The position numbers were made by a program, and so were the translations under genes. Positions 41,162 through 50,563 of a stretch of 64,000 bases of DNA are shown here, piece by piece (within the stretch, counting starts at the first letter, position 1; every line of letters starts with the position of its first letter). The DNA is from Cellulomonas sp. WB94. Lineage in GTDB: Bacteria > Actinomycetota > Actinomycetes > Actinomycetales > Cellulomonadaceae. The stretch covers positions 1-64,000 of the forward strand of contig NZ_QEES01000004.1 of assembly GCF_003115775.1 (NCBI RefSeq), given 5' to 3'. The notes under the pieces were generated by a model that saw only the letters and a program-made list of their open reading frames with translations, made no database searches and was not told the DNA's origin.

Positions 41162-42395
41162 GTGACTGACGAGCGCGCCGCCGAGCCGGGCGCTGCCCTG
41201 CCCCTCGACGAGGCCGACGACGCACGCTTCAGCCTGCTCGCGGCGCCACTAGCCGGGCCGGCTCCCGCACCGCACGTGGGCACGCACGTCGGGGTGGCCG
41301 GCCCTGGTCCCGTTGACGAGACCGCACCCGCGGTCCCGGTGAACGAGAGTGCGCCGGCTGCCGCGGGCTCAGGGCTCGAGCCGGACGGGGCACCCGACGG
41401 CCCGCTCGGGGCCGACGACGCGGCGGCCGAGCCTGAGGCGCCTGTGCTTCTCGACGCCGTGCAGCCCGATGGCGAGCAGCCCGACGCGGCGCAGCCCGAT
41501 GGCGAGCAGCCCGACGCGGCGCAGCCCGATGGCGAGCAGCCCGACGCGGCGCAGCCCGATGGCGAGCAGCCCGACGCGGCGCAGCCCGATGGCGAGCAGC
41601 CCGACGCGGCGCGAGCAGCCCGACGCGGCGCAGCCCCTCGATCAGGACTCCGTCGTCCCGCAGGCCGCCGTGGCCGAGGCAGGGCCGGCGGTCGACGACG
41701 AGGCGGTGCCTGAGCCCGATGCGCACGCCGCCACAGCGGACGACACGCCCGAGCCGGACGAGACGGCCGTCCTCAGCACCGTCGGAGCCACGCTGCCGAT
41801 GTGGCTCCCCGCGACAGCGCCGACCGCTGCCGACCCGGCCACGGGACCGGTCATCCCCCACGAGTCGCCTGCGCCCTCCGTGGCGCGCCACCGCCGCCAG
41901 CCGTGGGCCCTGCTCGTGCTGTCGATCCTGCTGGCGCTGACCCTCGGCCTCGCCACGTACCTGCTGCTGACCACCCGCGCGTACGAGCGCCGCAGCGCCG
42001 AGTGGGAGTCGGTGGCTCGCAGCACCGGGGCCGATCTGACGCAGGCGCGCGCCGACCTCGAGGCGACGACCAGCGACCTTGCCGCGACCCGCGACCAGCT
42101 GGCGACCGCGCAGGCCCGCATCATCGAGCTCGCCGACGAGAAGGCCCAGCTCGGTGACGACCGCGCGATCCAGCGCCAGCTCGTCGACTACCAGCAGCGG
42201 ATCTCGGCGGCCGCCGGGAACGTCGCCACGGCGCTGAGCAGCTGCATCGACGGCCAGTACAAGCTCATCGGGTACCTCGAGAACCCGAGCGCGTACGACC
42301 AGGCCGACCTGGCCAGGTTCCGCACGGACGTCCAGACCGTCTGCGGGGCCGCCACGGACGCGAACACGGCTCTGCAGCGCGAGCTCAAGAAGTGA
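41162..42395 (+). pseudogene. Membrane-anchored coiled-coil protein with 10-residue repeats, frameshifted
   Basis: N-terminal acidic, Ala/Pro-rich part (VTDERAAEPGAALPLDEADD, GTG start), five tandem copies of QPDGEQPDAA, then in another frame EQPDAAQPLDQDSVVPQ, one transmembrane helix (WALLVLSILLALTLGLATYL), and a coiled-coil outer part (LTQARADLEATTSDLAATRD) with two Cys near the C-terminus. The frame changes where the sixth repeat is 19 bp instead of 30. Restoring the missing 11 bp gives an open frame of 414 residues. No known function. It overlaps the next gene by GTGA. Confidence 0.75.
41462..41630. repeat. 30-bp coding tandem repeat, 5 copies plus a shortened one
   Basis: Five identical 30-bp units encoding QPDGEQPDAA (41462-41611), then a 19-bp unit (41612-41630) that lacks AGCCCGATGGC and shifts the frame. 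Confidence 0.95.
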
Positions 42396-43138
42396 CCCCG
42401 CTCCGGACGGTCGGGCGTGGCCTCGTCGCCGCGGGGACGCTGGCGCTCGTCGTCGGGTGCGGCTCGCTGCCGACGATGCCGGGTCCTATGCCGACCGATG
42501 TCGTCCCGTCGTCCGTCGCGGTGCCGAGCCCGGCCACGACAGGAACCGGGAACCTCTCCCCGGACGGCTTCGACGCAGCACGACGGATGACGGTGCGGAT
42601 CCGCAACGTCGGGTGCTCGTCGCTGTCCACCGGGTCGGGCTTCGCCCTGGACTCCACGACGCTGCTCACCAACCGGCATGTGGTCGCGGACTCGGCGGAC
42701 CTGCAGATCAGCACCTACGACGGGCGCGACGTCGCCGTGACCGCGGCCACCACCGCAGCGCTCGCCGACCTGGCGATCGTGCGCACCGCGGAGCCGTTGC
42801 CCGCGGCTCCCGTGCTCGCCGACGCCGACCCGGTCACCGGGGACGCCGTGACGGTGGTCGGATACCCGCTGGGGGGGCAGCTCACGGTCACGAGCGGGCA
42901 TGTCATCGGCGAGACCACCGACCCGCTCAACGAGAACTTCGGGGAGGTGCTCGTCACCGACGCCGCAGTCGAGCCGGGCAGCTCCGGGTCGGCCGCGCTC
43001 GACTCTGCCGGGCGGGTCGTCGGTGTCGTCTATGCGAAGAACACGACCGGTCAGAGCTTCATCCTGCCGGTGAGCACTCTGCGCACCCTGCTCGCCGACG
43101 AGACGGGCTTCACGCCGTCGCCGTCCTGCACCAAGTAG
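42392..43138 (+). CDS. Trypsin-like serine protease lipoprotein
   Basis: Length 248 residues. A signal peptide ending in a lipobox (TLALVVGCGS) predicts a lipid-anchored outer-face protein. Catalytic triad: His in LLTNRHVVAD, Asp in ALADLAIVRT, Ser in VEPGSSGSAALDS; the fold is that of the trypsin-like/DegP protease domain with no PDZ domain. It follows the coiled-coil protein directly (GTGA overlap), so both are probably cell-surface partners. Substrate unknown. Confidence 0.88.
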   Translation: MTPLRTVGRGLVAAGTLALVVGCGSLPTMPGPMPTDVVPSSVAVPSPATTGTGNLSPDGFDAARRMTVRIRNVGCSSLSTGSGFALDSTTLLTNRHVVADSADLQISTYDGRDVAVTAATTAALADLAIVRTAEPLPAAPVLADADPVTGDAVTVVGYPLGGQLTVTSGHVIGETTDPLNENFGEVLVTDAAVEPGSSGSAALDSAGRVVGVVYAKNTTGQSFILPVSTLRTLLADETGFTPSPSCTK

Positions 43139-43219
43139 GCGCTGCGCGAACGAACCCGCGCCCGGGAACACCCGGCTCTGCCAGAGTGGACGCGTCCGCC
43201 CCCTGCGTGAGGAGCTCCC

Positions 43220-43663
43220 ATGCCAGACGTCCCGTTCGACCCGGCGACCGTCGTCCGGGTCGCGAGCGACATCCTGTCGGTCAAGCGTGTGTACGGCGAA
43301 CCGTTCGAGCGCGACGGGGTCACGATCATCCCTGTCGCGAAGGTCATGGGCGGCTCAGGCGGTGGCGGTGGGCAGGGCGCGGGGCCGCTCACGCCGCACG
43401 ACGAGACGGACGACGCGCTCGACGCGAACGAGACCGTGCGTGGCGACACCGAGGTCGGCGCCGCCTGGCAGACTCCCGCGACAGGCTCGGGCGGTGGTAG
43501 CGGGTTCGGCGTCCACGTCCGGGCTGTCGGGGTCTACGTCGTCGACTCCCAGGGGGTGCACTGGCGCCCTGCGATCGACGTCAACCGCGTGATCCTCGGC
43601 GGTCAGGTCCTGGGCGCTCTGGTCGTCCTCGCCGTCGCGCACGTGCTGCGCCGGCGTCGCTGA
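43220..43663 (+). CDS. GerW/YtfJ-family protein
   Basis: Length 147 residues: an N-terminal helix, VTIIPVAKVMGGSGGGGGQG with a glycine-rich loop, SGGGSGFGVHVRAVGVYVVD, and a C-terminal hydrophobic helix (VILGGQVLGALVVLAVAHVL). GerW (YtfJ) was named in Bacillus spore germination, but homologues occur in actinobacteria that do not form spores, so a membrane role is all I would infer. A good binding site (GAGGAG) precedes the ATG. Confidence 0.82.
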   Translation: MPDVPFDPATVVRVASDILSVKRVYGEPFERDGVTIIPVAKVMGGSGGGGGQGAGPLTPHDETDDALDANETVRGDTEVGAAWQTPATGSGGGSGFGVHVRAVGVYVVDSQGVHWRPAIDVNRVILGGQVLGALVVLAVAHVLRRRR

Positions 43664-43672
43664 CCGAGCCGG

Positions 43673-44422
43673 TCAGGGTCCTGCGAGCAGCCGCAGCTCG
43701 AGGGAGTCGACGGCTTCGGCGACCGTCTCGTCCGCCGCGAGGGCCGCATTGACGCGCGCGAGGACGTCGTCGAGCCGCGCGCGGTCCAGCCCCGGGGTGA
43801 GCGTCAGCACGACGGCGACCTCGGCGCGTCGACCCGGGACCGCGTCCGCGGCGAGCACCTCGGCCACGGCGCCGACCGCACGACCGATCGCCGACCGGAC
43901 CCGGGGGTCGACCGCGTCGGTGCCGCCGGTCCTGATGACCGCGGGCTGCCACTCCTGCTGCTGCGCCAGCGCCCAGACGGCGGGCCGCGGGACGAGCACG
44001 GTCGTCGGGCCGCCCGGGTCGAGGACGATCAGCTCCCACTGCTCGGTGACGGCGGACAGCGCCGCCCGGGCCACGGCGGACGGGACAGGTCGTGCCTCAG
44101 CCCGCCAGGCGGTCATGCTCGCGACCGACGAGAACACGGGCAGCGCCGTCCGGCCGTCGGGGGCTCGGAGCGCGACGATCCCCGCCGACGCCTCCTTGTC
44201 GATCGTGTGCCGATGCCCACCCACCTCGACGACGTCGGCCGTCTCCAGCTCGGCCAGGACGGGCACGAGGACGCGGGTGCCCGCGAGCGCCGTCACGACC
44301 TGGGCCAGGGTGCCGTCGCCCCGGCCGTACGCCTCGAGGGCGGCGCCGAGCCGCGGGTCGCACGAACCGTCGTCGCCCGCGAACGGCGACGACGCCGGAA
44401 GCTCGCGACCCGCCACGCTCAC
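43673..44422 (-). CDS. SseB-family protein
   Basis: Length 249 residues. N-terminal SseB-like domain with [11 protein letters not shown] and [20 protein letters not shown] then TAWR; SseB-type proteins often follow hisA in Actinobacteria. The C-terminal half ([20 protein letters not shown]) looks like the second domain of such proteins. GTG overlaps the priA stop as GTGA, so it is translated with the histidine genes. Function unknown. Confidence 0.85.
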   Translation of the reverse strand: MSVAGRELPASSPFAGDDGSCDPRLGAALEAYGRGDGTLAQVVTALAGTRVLVPVLAELETADVVEVGGHRHTIDKEASAGIVALRAPDGRTALPVFSSVASMTAWRAEARPVPSAVARAALSAVTEQWELIVLDPGGPTTVLVPRPAVWALAQQQEWQPAVIRTGGTDAVDPRVRSAIGRAVGAVAEVLAADAVPGRRAEVAVVLTLTPGLDRARLDDVLARVNAALAADETVAEAVDSLELRLLAGP

Positions 44423-45159
44423 GGCCGCCCGGCGACGTCCAGGGCCTGCGGGAGGGTGAACGCACCCGCGTAGAGGGCCTTGCCGACGATCGCACCCTCG
44501 ACGCCCAGCGGCACGAGGGTGCGCAGCGCCTCGAGGTCGGCGAGGCTCGAGATGCCTCCCGACGCGACGACCGGCGCCTGCGTCCGGGCGCACACCTCGC
44601 GCAGCAGGTCCAGGTTCGGTCCGCGCAGCGTGCCGTCCTTGGTCACGTCGGTGACGACGTAGCGAGCGCAGCCGGCCTCGTCGAGGCGGGCCAGCACCTC
44701 CCAGAGGTCCCCGCCCTCCTGCGTCCAGCCGCGCGCGGCGAGCGTCGTCCCCCGCACGTCGAGCCCGACCGCGATCGCGTCGCCGTGGCTCGCGATCACC
44801 CTGGCCGTCCACTCCGGGTCCTCGAGCGCGGCGGTCCCCAGGTTGACGCGCGTGGCGCCGGTCGCGAGCGCACGCTCGAGCGACGCGTCGTCGCGGATGC
44901 CGCCCGACAGCTCGACCTTGACGCCCTTGCCCGCGAGCTCGGCTGCCACCTCCGCGAGGAGCGGCGCGTTCGAACCGCGACCGAACGCCGCGTCGAGGTC
45001 GACGAGGTGGATCCACTCGGCCCCGCCGAGCTGCCAGTCGAGGGCTGCGGCGAGCGGGTCGCCGTACCCGGTCTCCGACCCGGCCTCGCCCTGGACGAGG
45101 CGGACGGCCTGCCCACCGGCGACGTCGACGGCGGGCAGCAGCTCGAGGCGGTCGGTCAT
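44419..45159 (-). CDS. priA: Phosphoribosyl isomerase A (HisA/TrpF bifunctional)
   Basis: TIM-barrel enzyme of 246 residues. [54 protein letters not shown] and [16 protein letters not shown] match HisA. In Actinobacteria this protein also serves tryptophan synthesis (TrpF), hence PriA; whether it does so here depends on the lack of a separate trpF, which cannot be seen in this window. It stands 145 bp after hisH. Confidence 0.94.
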   Translation of the reverse strand: MTDRLELLPAVDVAGGQAVRLVQGEAGSETGYGDPLAAALDWQLGGAEWIHLVDLDAAFGRGSNAPLLAEVAAELAGKGVKVELSGGIRDDASLERALATGATRVNLGTAALEDPEWTARVIASHGDAIAVGLDVRGTTLAARGWTQEGGDLWEVLARLDEAGCARYVVTDVTKDGTLRGPNLDLLREVCARTQAPVVASGGISSLADLEALRTLVPLGVEGAIVGKALYAGAFTLPQALDVAGRP

Positions 45160-45304
45160 GGCGTCCTCTCTCCGGGCGACGGGGGGTCGTCGCCGCTGGC
45201 GCGAGCCACGAACGGGCCCTGCGCCGATCTGTGGTGGTCGGGTCGTTCTGGATGTGGTCGTGCGGGGTGGCGGACGTGCATCGTGCAGCTGCGACGCAGC
45301 GTCG

Positions 45305-45952
45305 TCAGCGCAACGACGCCACCCAGTTGGTCAGGAGCTGGGCGCCGGCGTCGCCGGACTTCTCGGGGTGGAACTGGGTCGCTGCGAGCGGGCCGTTCTC
45401 GACCGCCGCGACGAACGGACCGCCGTGGTCGGCCCACGTCACCAACGGAGCCGCGAAGCGTTCCCGGTCGACCGTCTCGGACAACGGGAACGAGCGGGCC
45501 GCGTAGGAGTGCACGAAGTAGAAGCGCTGGTCCTCGACCCCCGCGAAGAGCGCCGAGCCGTCGGCCGCGGCCACGGTCGCCCAGCCCATGTGCGGCACGA
45601 CGGGCGCCTCGAGCCGGTCGACGAGACCGGGCCACTCCCCCAGGCCCTCGGTGTGCACTCCGTGCTCGTCACCGGCGGCGAACATCACCTGCATGCCGAC
45701 GCAGATGCCGAGGACGGGCCGGCCGCCGGCGAGCCGACGGTCGATGATCTGGTCCCCGCGCACGGCGCGCAGCCCGGACATCACCGCGGCGAACGCACCG
45801 ACGCCCGGCACGACGAGACCGTCGGCCTCGGCCGCGGCCTGTGCGTCGGCCGTCAGCTCGACGGCCGCGCCGACCCGCTCGAGGGCTCTGACCGCCGACC
45901 GGACGTTGCCGAAGCCGTAGTCGAGGACGACGACGCGGGGCTGGCTGGGCAC
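45305..45952 (-). CDS. hisH: Imidazole glycerol phosphate synthase, glutaminase subunit
   Basis: Class I glutamine amidotransferase of 215 residues, supplying ammonia to HisF. Catalytic Cys in [16 protein letters not shown] (about residue 87) and the His-Glu pair in [13 protein letters not shown] (about residue 195). HisF, its partner, is not in this window, so the operon is incomplete or hisF lies elsewhere. Confidence 0.96.
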   Translation of the reverse strand: MPSQPRVVVLDYGFGNVRSAVRALERVGAAVELTADAQAAAEADGLVVPGVGAFAAVMSGLRAVRGDQIIDRRLAGGRPVLGICVGMQVMFAAGDEHGVHTEGLGEWPGLVDRLEAPVVPHMGWATVAAADGSALFAGVEDQRFYFVHSYAARSFPLSETVDRERFAAPLVTWADHGGPFVAAVENGPLAATQFHPEKSGDAGAQLLTNWVASLR

Positions 45953-45961
45953 GGGTCCAGG

Positions 45962-46513
45962 CTACCGGCGCCCGCGGGTCGACGACGCGAGCATCCGCAT
46001 CGCCTTCCAGCGGGACAGGCCGACGCTGGTGACGACACCGTCGAGGTCGCCGACGCTCACGCCGCCGAGCAGCAGGTCCTCGAGGACCGCGGGCGCGTCT
46101 GACAGCACGAGACCGGCGGGAAGCTCGTCCCCCTGCTCTCCGGCCGTCCACCGGGTCGCGGTGATCTGGCTCGCTCGCCGCTCCAGCAGCACGACCGGGA
46201 CGGCCTTGAGCAGCTTCGAGATCGCCGCTGCGCCGGCGGCGGCCGTGCGCGGGTCGCGCAGGAGGGCGAGGGCGCCCACCGGTGACGGCACGACGTCGAC
46301 GTCGACGGTTGCCAGCGAGCACGCTGCAGCCAGCGGACCCGCCGCGGCGACCTGCGTGACGACGAGCGCCACCGTCACCGGGTCGTCGGCCGACTCGGTG
46401 AGCGAGGACAGGTCGTCCGGGATCGTCAGGTCGACCGGGAGGCCGTCGGCCGCCCGAGCCGGGTCGTCCGGGCGCGCGTCGTCCGGCAGCGAACCGTCCT
46501 GGCCCCCGCTCAC
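45962..46513 (-). CDS. Unknown protein in the his operon
   Basis: Length 183 residues; not recognised. The first 45 residues are Asp/Pro-rich and probably disordered; the remainder ([20 protein letters not shown], then [20 protein letters not shown]) looks like an alpha/beta domain with hydrophobic strands. The start GTG overlaps hisB (GTGA), and the stop is 9 bp before hisH, so it is clearly translated with the operon. No signal peptide or membrane helix is convincing. Confidence 0.75.
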   Translation of the reverse strand: MSGGQDGSLPDDARPDDPARAADGLPVDLTIPDDLSSLTESADDPVTVALVVTQVAAAGPLAAACSLATVDVDVVPSPVGALALLRDPRTAAAGAAAISKLLKAVPVVLLERRASQITATRWTAGEQGDELPAGLVLSDAPAVLEDLLLGGVSVGDLDGVVTSVGLSRWKAMRMLASSTRGRR

Positions 46514-47118
46514 AGCGTGCCCTTGGTGCTCGGGATCCCCTGGACGCGAGGGTCGAGCTCGACCGCGCTCCGCAGGGCGCGCGCCAGCGCCTTGAACTGC
46601 GCCTCGACGATGTGGTGCGGGTCGCGGCCCGCGAGCACGCGCACGTGGAGGCAGATGCCGGCGTGGTACGCGATGGACTCGAAGACGTGACGGGTCAGCG
46701 ACCCGGTGAAGTGCCCACCGATGAGGTGGTGCTCCTGACCCGCGGGCTCGCCCGAGTGGACGAGGTACGGCCGGCCCGACACGTCGACGACGGCCTGGGC
46801 GAGCGCCTCGTCGAGCGGCACGAGCGCGTCGCCGAACCGCGAGATGCCCTTCTTGTCGCCGAGCGCCTGGCGCAGCGCCTCACCGATCGCGATGGCGACG
46901 TCCTCGACCGTGTGGTGCACGTCGATGTGCGTGTCGCCGGTCGCCCGGACCGTGAGGTCGATGAGGGAGTGCTTGCCGAACGCCGTCAGCATGTGGTCGT
47001 AGAAGCCGACGGTCGTGGAGATGTCGGTGATCCCGGTCCCGTCGAGGTCGAGCTCGACGAGGACGCTCGACTCGCTCGTCGTCCGCTCGATGCGCGCGGT
47101 CCGCGTGCCTGTGGTCAC
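46510..47118 (-). CDS. hisB: Imidazoleglycerol-phosphate dehydratase
   Basis: Length 202 residues; the monofunctional form without a phosphatase domain. Mn-binding motifs [20 protein letters not shown]-type (here [13 protein letters not shown], about residue 68) and [14 protein letters not shown], plus [15 protein letters not shown]. The GTG at 47118 overlaps the hisC stop; the long open frame upstream is a shadow of hisC. Confidence 0.96.
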   Translation of the reverse strand: MTTGTRTARIERTTSESSVLVELDLDGTGITDISTTVGFYDHMLTAFGKHSLIDLTVRATGDTHIDVHHTVEDVAIAIGEALRQALGDKKGISRFGDALVPLDEALAQAVVDVSGRPYLVHSGEPAGQEHHLIGGHFTGSLTRHVFESIAYHAGICLHVRVLAGRDPHHIVEAQFKALARALRSAVELDPRVQGIPSTKGTL

Positions 47119-48230
47119 AGCCCTGCCACCTCCACCAGGGCGTCCTTGAACGCCGCCGTCTCCTGCGGCGTGCCGACCGACACGCGCAGCCATCCGTCCG
47201 GGCCGGTCTCTCGGATGAGGACCCCCCGGTCGAGCAGACCCTGCCAGATCCCGTGCCGGTCGTCGAACATCCCGAAGAGCACGAAGTTCGCGTCGGAGTC
47301 GGCGACCCGCAGGCCGCGCTCCCGGAGCCATCCCACGAGTGCGTCCCGCTCGGCCCGCAGCGAGCCGATCTGGGCCATCAGCGCGGGGGCGTGGCGCAGC
47401 GCGGCACGGGCGACGGCCTGCGTGACGGCCGACAGGTGGTACGGCAGCCGGACGACTCGCAGCGCGTCGACGAGCGCGGGCGCAGCGGCGAGGTAGCCGA
47501 CCCGGGCCCCGGCGAGGCCGAAGGCCTTGGACATCGTGCGGCTCACCGCGAGGTGCGGGTGGTCCGCGAGCAGCTCGAGGGCCGAGGGGGTGCCGGCGCG
47601 GCGGAACTCCCCGTACGCCTCGTCGACGACCACGACGCACCCGCCGGGGACGGCCGCCGCGGCGTCGAGCACGACGTTCACCGTGGCGAGCGGCAGCGCG
47701 GTGCCGGTCGGGTTGTTCGGGCTCGCGAGCAGCACGACCGTCGGCGCCAGCTCGGCGATCGTCGCGCGCGCGACGTCCGGGTCGAGGCCGAAGTTCTCGT
47801 CGCGGCGCCCGGCGACCCACCCGGTGAAGGTGTCGCGTGCGTACTCGGGGTACATCGAGTACGTCGGGGCGAAGGACAGCGCGGTCCGCCCGGGGCCGCC
47901 GAACGCCTGCAGCAGGTGCAGCATGACCTCGTTCGAGCCGTTCGCCGCCCACAGCTGCCCGGGCTCCAGCTCGACGCCCGACTCGACCCGCAGGTAGGCC
48001 GCCAGGTCCTGGCGCAGCGCGAGGAAGTCCCGGTCGGGGTAGCGGTTGAGTCCGGCGGCCGCCGCCGCGACGTCACGGGCGATGTCCGCGACGACCTCGG
48101 GGCTCGGCGCGTACGGGTTCTCGTTGACGTTGAGCACGTACGGCGCGTCGAGCTGGGGTGCGCCGTAGGGCTCGATGCCGACGAGCTCGTCGCGCAGGGG
48201 CAGCGCTGTGCGGGCAGGGGGAACGTTCAC
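47115..48230 (-). CDS. hisC: Histidinol-phosphate aminotransferase
   Basis: PLP enzyme of 371 residues. [55 protein letters not shown], and the Schiff-base Lys in [20 protein letters not shown] (about residue 235). I chose the GTG at 48230 ([16 protein letters not shown]); 41 bp separate it from the divergent recQ gene, so its promoter must be there or overlap recQ. Confidence 0.95.
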   Translation of the reverse strand: MNVPPARTALPLRDELVGIEPYGAPQLDAPYVLNVNENPYAPSPEVVADIARDVAAAAAGLNRYPDRDFLALRQDLAAYLRVESGVELEPGQLWAANGSNEVMLHLLQAFGGPGRTALSFAPTYSMYPEYARDTFTGWVAGRRDENFGLDPDVARATIAELAPTVVLLASPNNPTGTALPLATVNVVLDAAAAVPGGCVVVVDEAYGEFRRAGTPSALELLADHPHLAVSRTMSKAFGLAGARVGYLAAAPALVDALRVVRLPYHLSAVTQAVARAALRHAPALMAQIGSLRAERDALVGWLRERGLRVADSDANFVLFGMFDDRHGIWQGLLDRGVLIRETGPDGWLRVSVGTPQETAAFKDALVEVAGL

Positions 48231-48271
48231 GCCCCGATCGTAGTCAACGGCGCCGCGCCTACGATCGACAG

Positions 48272-50506
48272 ATGACACCTCCCCCGCTCGACGCCGTCGC
48301 GCCCGCAGACCAGGAGGTCGACCGGACTGCCCTGCGCGCGCGGGCCGAGGTCGCTCTGCGCGCGCTCGTCGGCCGCGACGACGCGGAGCTGCGCGAGGAC
48401 CAGTGGCTCGCGGTCGAGGCGCTCGTCGCCGACCGCCGACGCGCGCTCGTCGTGCAGCGGACGGGGTGGGGCAAGTCGGCGGTGTACTTCGTCGCGACCG
48501 CGCTGCTGCGTGCGGGCGCTGCCGGCCGACGGCCGTCGGGCCCGACCGTGATCATCTCGCCGCTCCTCGCGCTCATGCGCAACCAGGTGGCGGCCGCCGC
48601 GCGCGCGGGCATCCGCGCCGAGACGATCAACTCGGCGAACGTCACGGACTGGGACGGTGTGCACGCCCGCGTCGCCGCCGGTGAGGTCGACGTGCTGCTC
48701 GTGTCCCCGGAACGGCTCAACAACCCCGGCTTCCGCGACGAGGTGCTGCCGCGGCTCGCGGCCGACGCCGGCCTCGTCGTGGTCGACGAGGCGCACTGCA
48801 TCTCGGACTGGGGGCACGACTTCCGTCCGGACTACCGGCGCATCCGCACGCTCCTCGCGGACCTGCCCGACGGGATCCCGGTGCTGGCCACCACGGCCAC
48901 CGCCAACGCGCGCGTGACGGCCGACGTGGCCGAGCAGCTCGCCGTCACGGGGCACCGAGCCGACGGCACTCCCGGATCGGGGCTCGAGGACGTCCTCGTG
49001 CTGCGCGGCACCCTCGACCGCGAGAGCCTGCACCTCTCGGTCGCGCTGCTGCCCGACACGTCGGCCCAGCTCGCCTGGCTCGCGCACAACCTGCCCCGCA
49101 TCGACGGGTCGGGCATCGTGTACTGCCTCACGGTGGCCGCGGCGCAGCAGGTCACCGAGCACCTGCGGGGCGTCGGGCTCGACGTCCGCGCGTACACCGG
49201 GCAGACGGACCCTGCGGAGCGCGAGGTCGCCGAGGCGGACCTGCTCGCGAACCGCGTCAAGGCCCTCGTCGCGACCTCGGCGCTCGGGATGGGCTTCGAC
49301 AAGGGCGACCTCGCGTTCGTCGTGCACCTCGGCGCGCCGCCGTCGCCCATCGCCTACTACCAGCAGGTCGGGCGGGCCGGTCGCGCGACCGCGCGCGCCG
49401 AGGTCGTCCTGCTCCCCGGCCGCGAGGACCACGCGATCTGGGACTACTTCGCGTCGATGGCCTTCCCGCCGCAGGCCGAGGTCCGTGCCGCGATCGCCGC
49501 GCTCGACACCCATGGCACGCTGTCGACGGCCGCGCTCGAGACGCACGTCAGCCTGCGCCGCAACCGCCTCGAGCTCATGCTCAAGGTGCTCGACGTGGAC
49601 GGCGCGGTCCACCGCGTCAAGGGCGGCTGGCAGTCGACCGGCGAGGCGTGGCAGTACGACACCGATCGCTACGAGCGCGTCGCCGCCGCCCGTCAAGCCG
49701 AGCAGCAGGCGATGGTCGACTACGTGCGCGGCGACGGGTGCCGGATGGCGTTCCTGCGGCACGCGCTCGACGACCCCGAGCTCGAGGGCCCCGGCGGGGA
49801 CACCTGGCTGTGCGGGCGGTGCGACCGCTGCGGCGGTGCGTCCGCTGGCGCGGTGCCCGACGCGAGCGAGGTCACGGCCGCCCGAGAGCGCCTCGCGGTG
49901 CCGGGCCTCGAGGTCACGACGCGATCGATGTGGCCGTCGGGGATGGCGACGCTCGGCGTGGACCTCCGTGGCCGCATCGCCGCCGACGAGTCCGCCTCGA
50001 CCGGACGCGCCGTCGCACGGCTCGACGGGATCGGGTGGGGTGGGCTGCTGCGCGACCTCTTCACGCCGACCACGGCCCACGTCGCCCCGGTCGACGAGCT
50101 GCCTGTCGCCCTGCGCCAGCCCGTGCTCGACGTGCTCGCCGCCTGGAACCCGATGCCCGCGCCGGCCGGCGTGGTCATGGTGGAGTCCGCGACGCGACCT
50201 GGTCTGGTGCGCCACCTGGCCGAGGGGGTCGCGCGCCAGCTCGGGGTGCCCGTCGTCGGCTCGGTACGACCCGCGGCCGGGTCCGCGCCGGGGCGGCACG
50301 ACGTGAACTCCGCGCAACGGCTCGCGGGCGTCACGCAGCGGCTCGAGCTGGACCTGTCCCCCGCGGCCGCGGCCGGCCTCCCCGGCCGATCCGTCGTGCT
50401 CGTCGACGACCGCACCGACTCCGGGTGGACCCTGACGGTCGCCGCCAGGCTGCTGCGCGGTGCCGGGGCGTCTGCCGTGCACCCGTTCGTCCTGGGGGTC
50501 GGCTGA
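48272..50506 (+). CDS. RecQ-type helicase fused to a phosphoribosyltransferase-like domain
   Basis: Length 744 residues. Superfamily 2 helicase: Walker A VVQRTGWGKSAVYF (about residue 66), DEAH box VVVDEAHCISDWGHDF with the RecQ-type continuation, VLATTATANARV, and a late YYQQVGRAGRA. A Cys4 zinc site follows (GCRMAF and LCGRCDRCGG, about residues 490-525). The C-terminal 150 residues end with VVLVDDRTDSGWTLTVAARL, which looks like the PRPP-binding loop of type I phosphoribosyltransferases. As I recall, fusions like this occur in Actinobacteria; activity of the PRTase part is unproven. The ATG at 48272 is chosen because upstream sequence belongs to hisC. Confidence 0.87.
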   Translation: MTPPPLDAVAPADQEVDRTALRARAEVALRALVGRDDAELREDQWLAVEALVADRRRALVVQRTGWGKSAVYFVATALLRAGAAGRRPSGPTVIISPLLALMRNQVAAAARAGIRAETINSANVTDWDGVHARVAAGEVDVLLVSPERLNNPGFRDEVLPRLAADAGLVVVDEAHCISDWGHDFRPDYRRIRTLLADLPDGIPVLATTATANARVTADVAEQLAVTGHRADGTPGSGLEDVLVLRGTLDRESLHLSVALLPDTSAQLAWLAHNLPRIDGSGIVYCLTVAAAQQVTEHLRGVGLDVRAYTGQTDPAEREVAEADLLANRVKALVATSALGMGFDKGDLAFVVHLGAPPSPIAYYQQVGRAGRATARAEVVLLPGREDHAIWDYFASMAFPPQAEVRAAIAALDTHGTLSTAALETHVSLRRNRLELMLKVLDVDGAVHRVKGGWQSTGEAWQYDTDRYERVAAARQAEQQAMVDYVRGDGCRMAFLRHALDDPELEGPGGDTWLCGRCDRCGGASAGAVPDASEVTAARERLAVPGLEVTTRSMWPSGMATLGVDLRGRIAADESASTGRAVARLDGIGWGGLLRDLFTPTTAHVAPVDELPVALRQPVLDVLAAWNPMPAPAGVVMVESATRPGLVRHLAEGVARQLGVPVVGSVRPAAGSAPGRHDVNSAQRLAGVTQRLELDLSPAAAAGLPGRSVVLVDDRTDSGWTLTVAARLLRGAGASAVHPFVLGVG

Positions 50507-50563
50507 CGCCCGTCACGGCCCGACCCCCGGTTCGCGGGCGGGCGGGCGTCGGAACCTCGGTCG

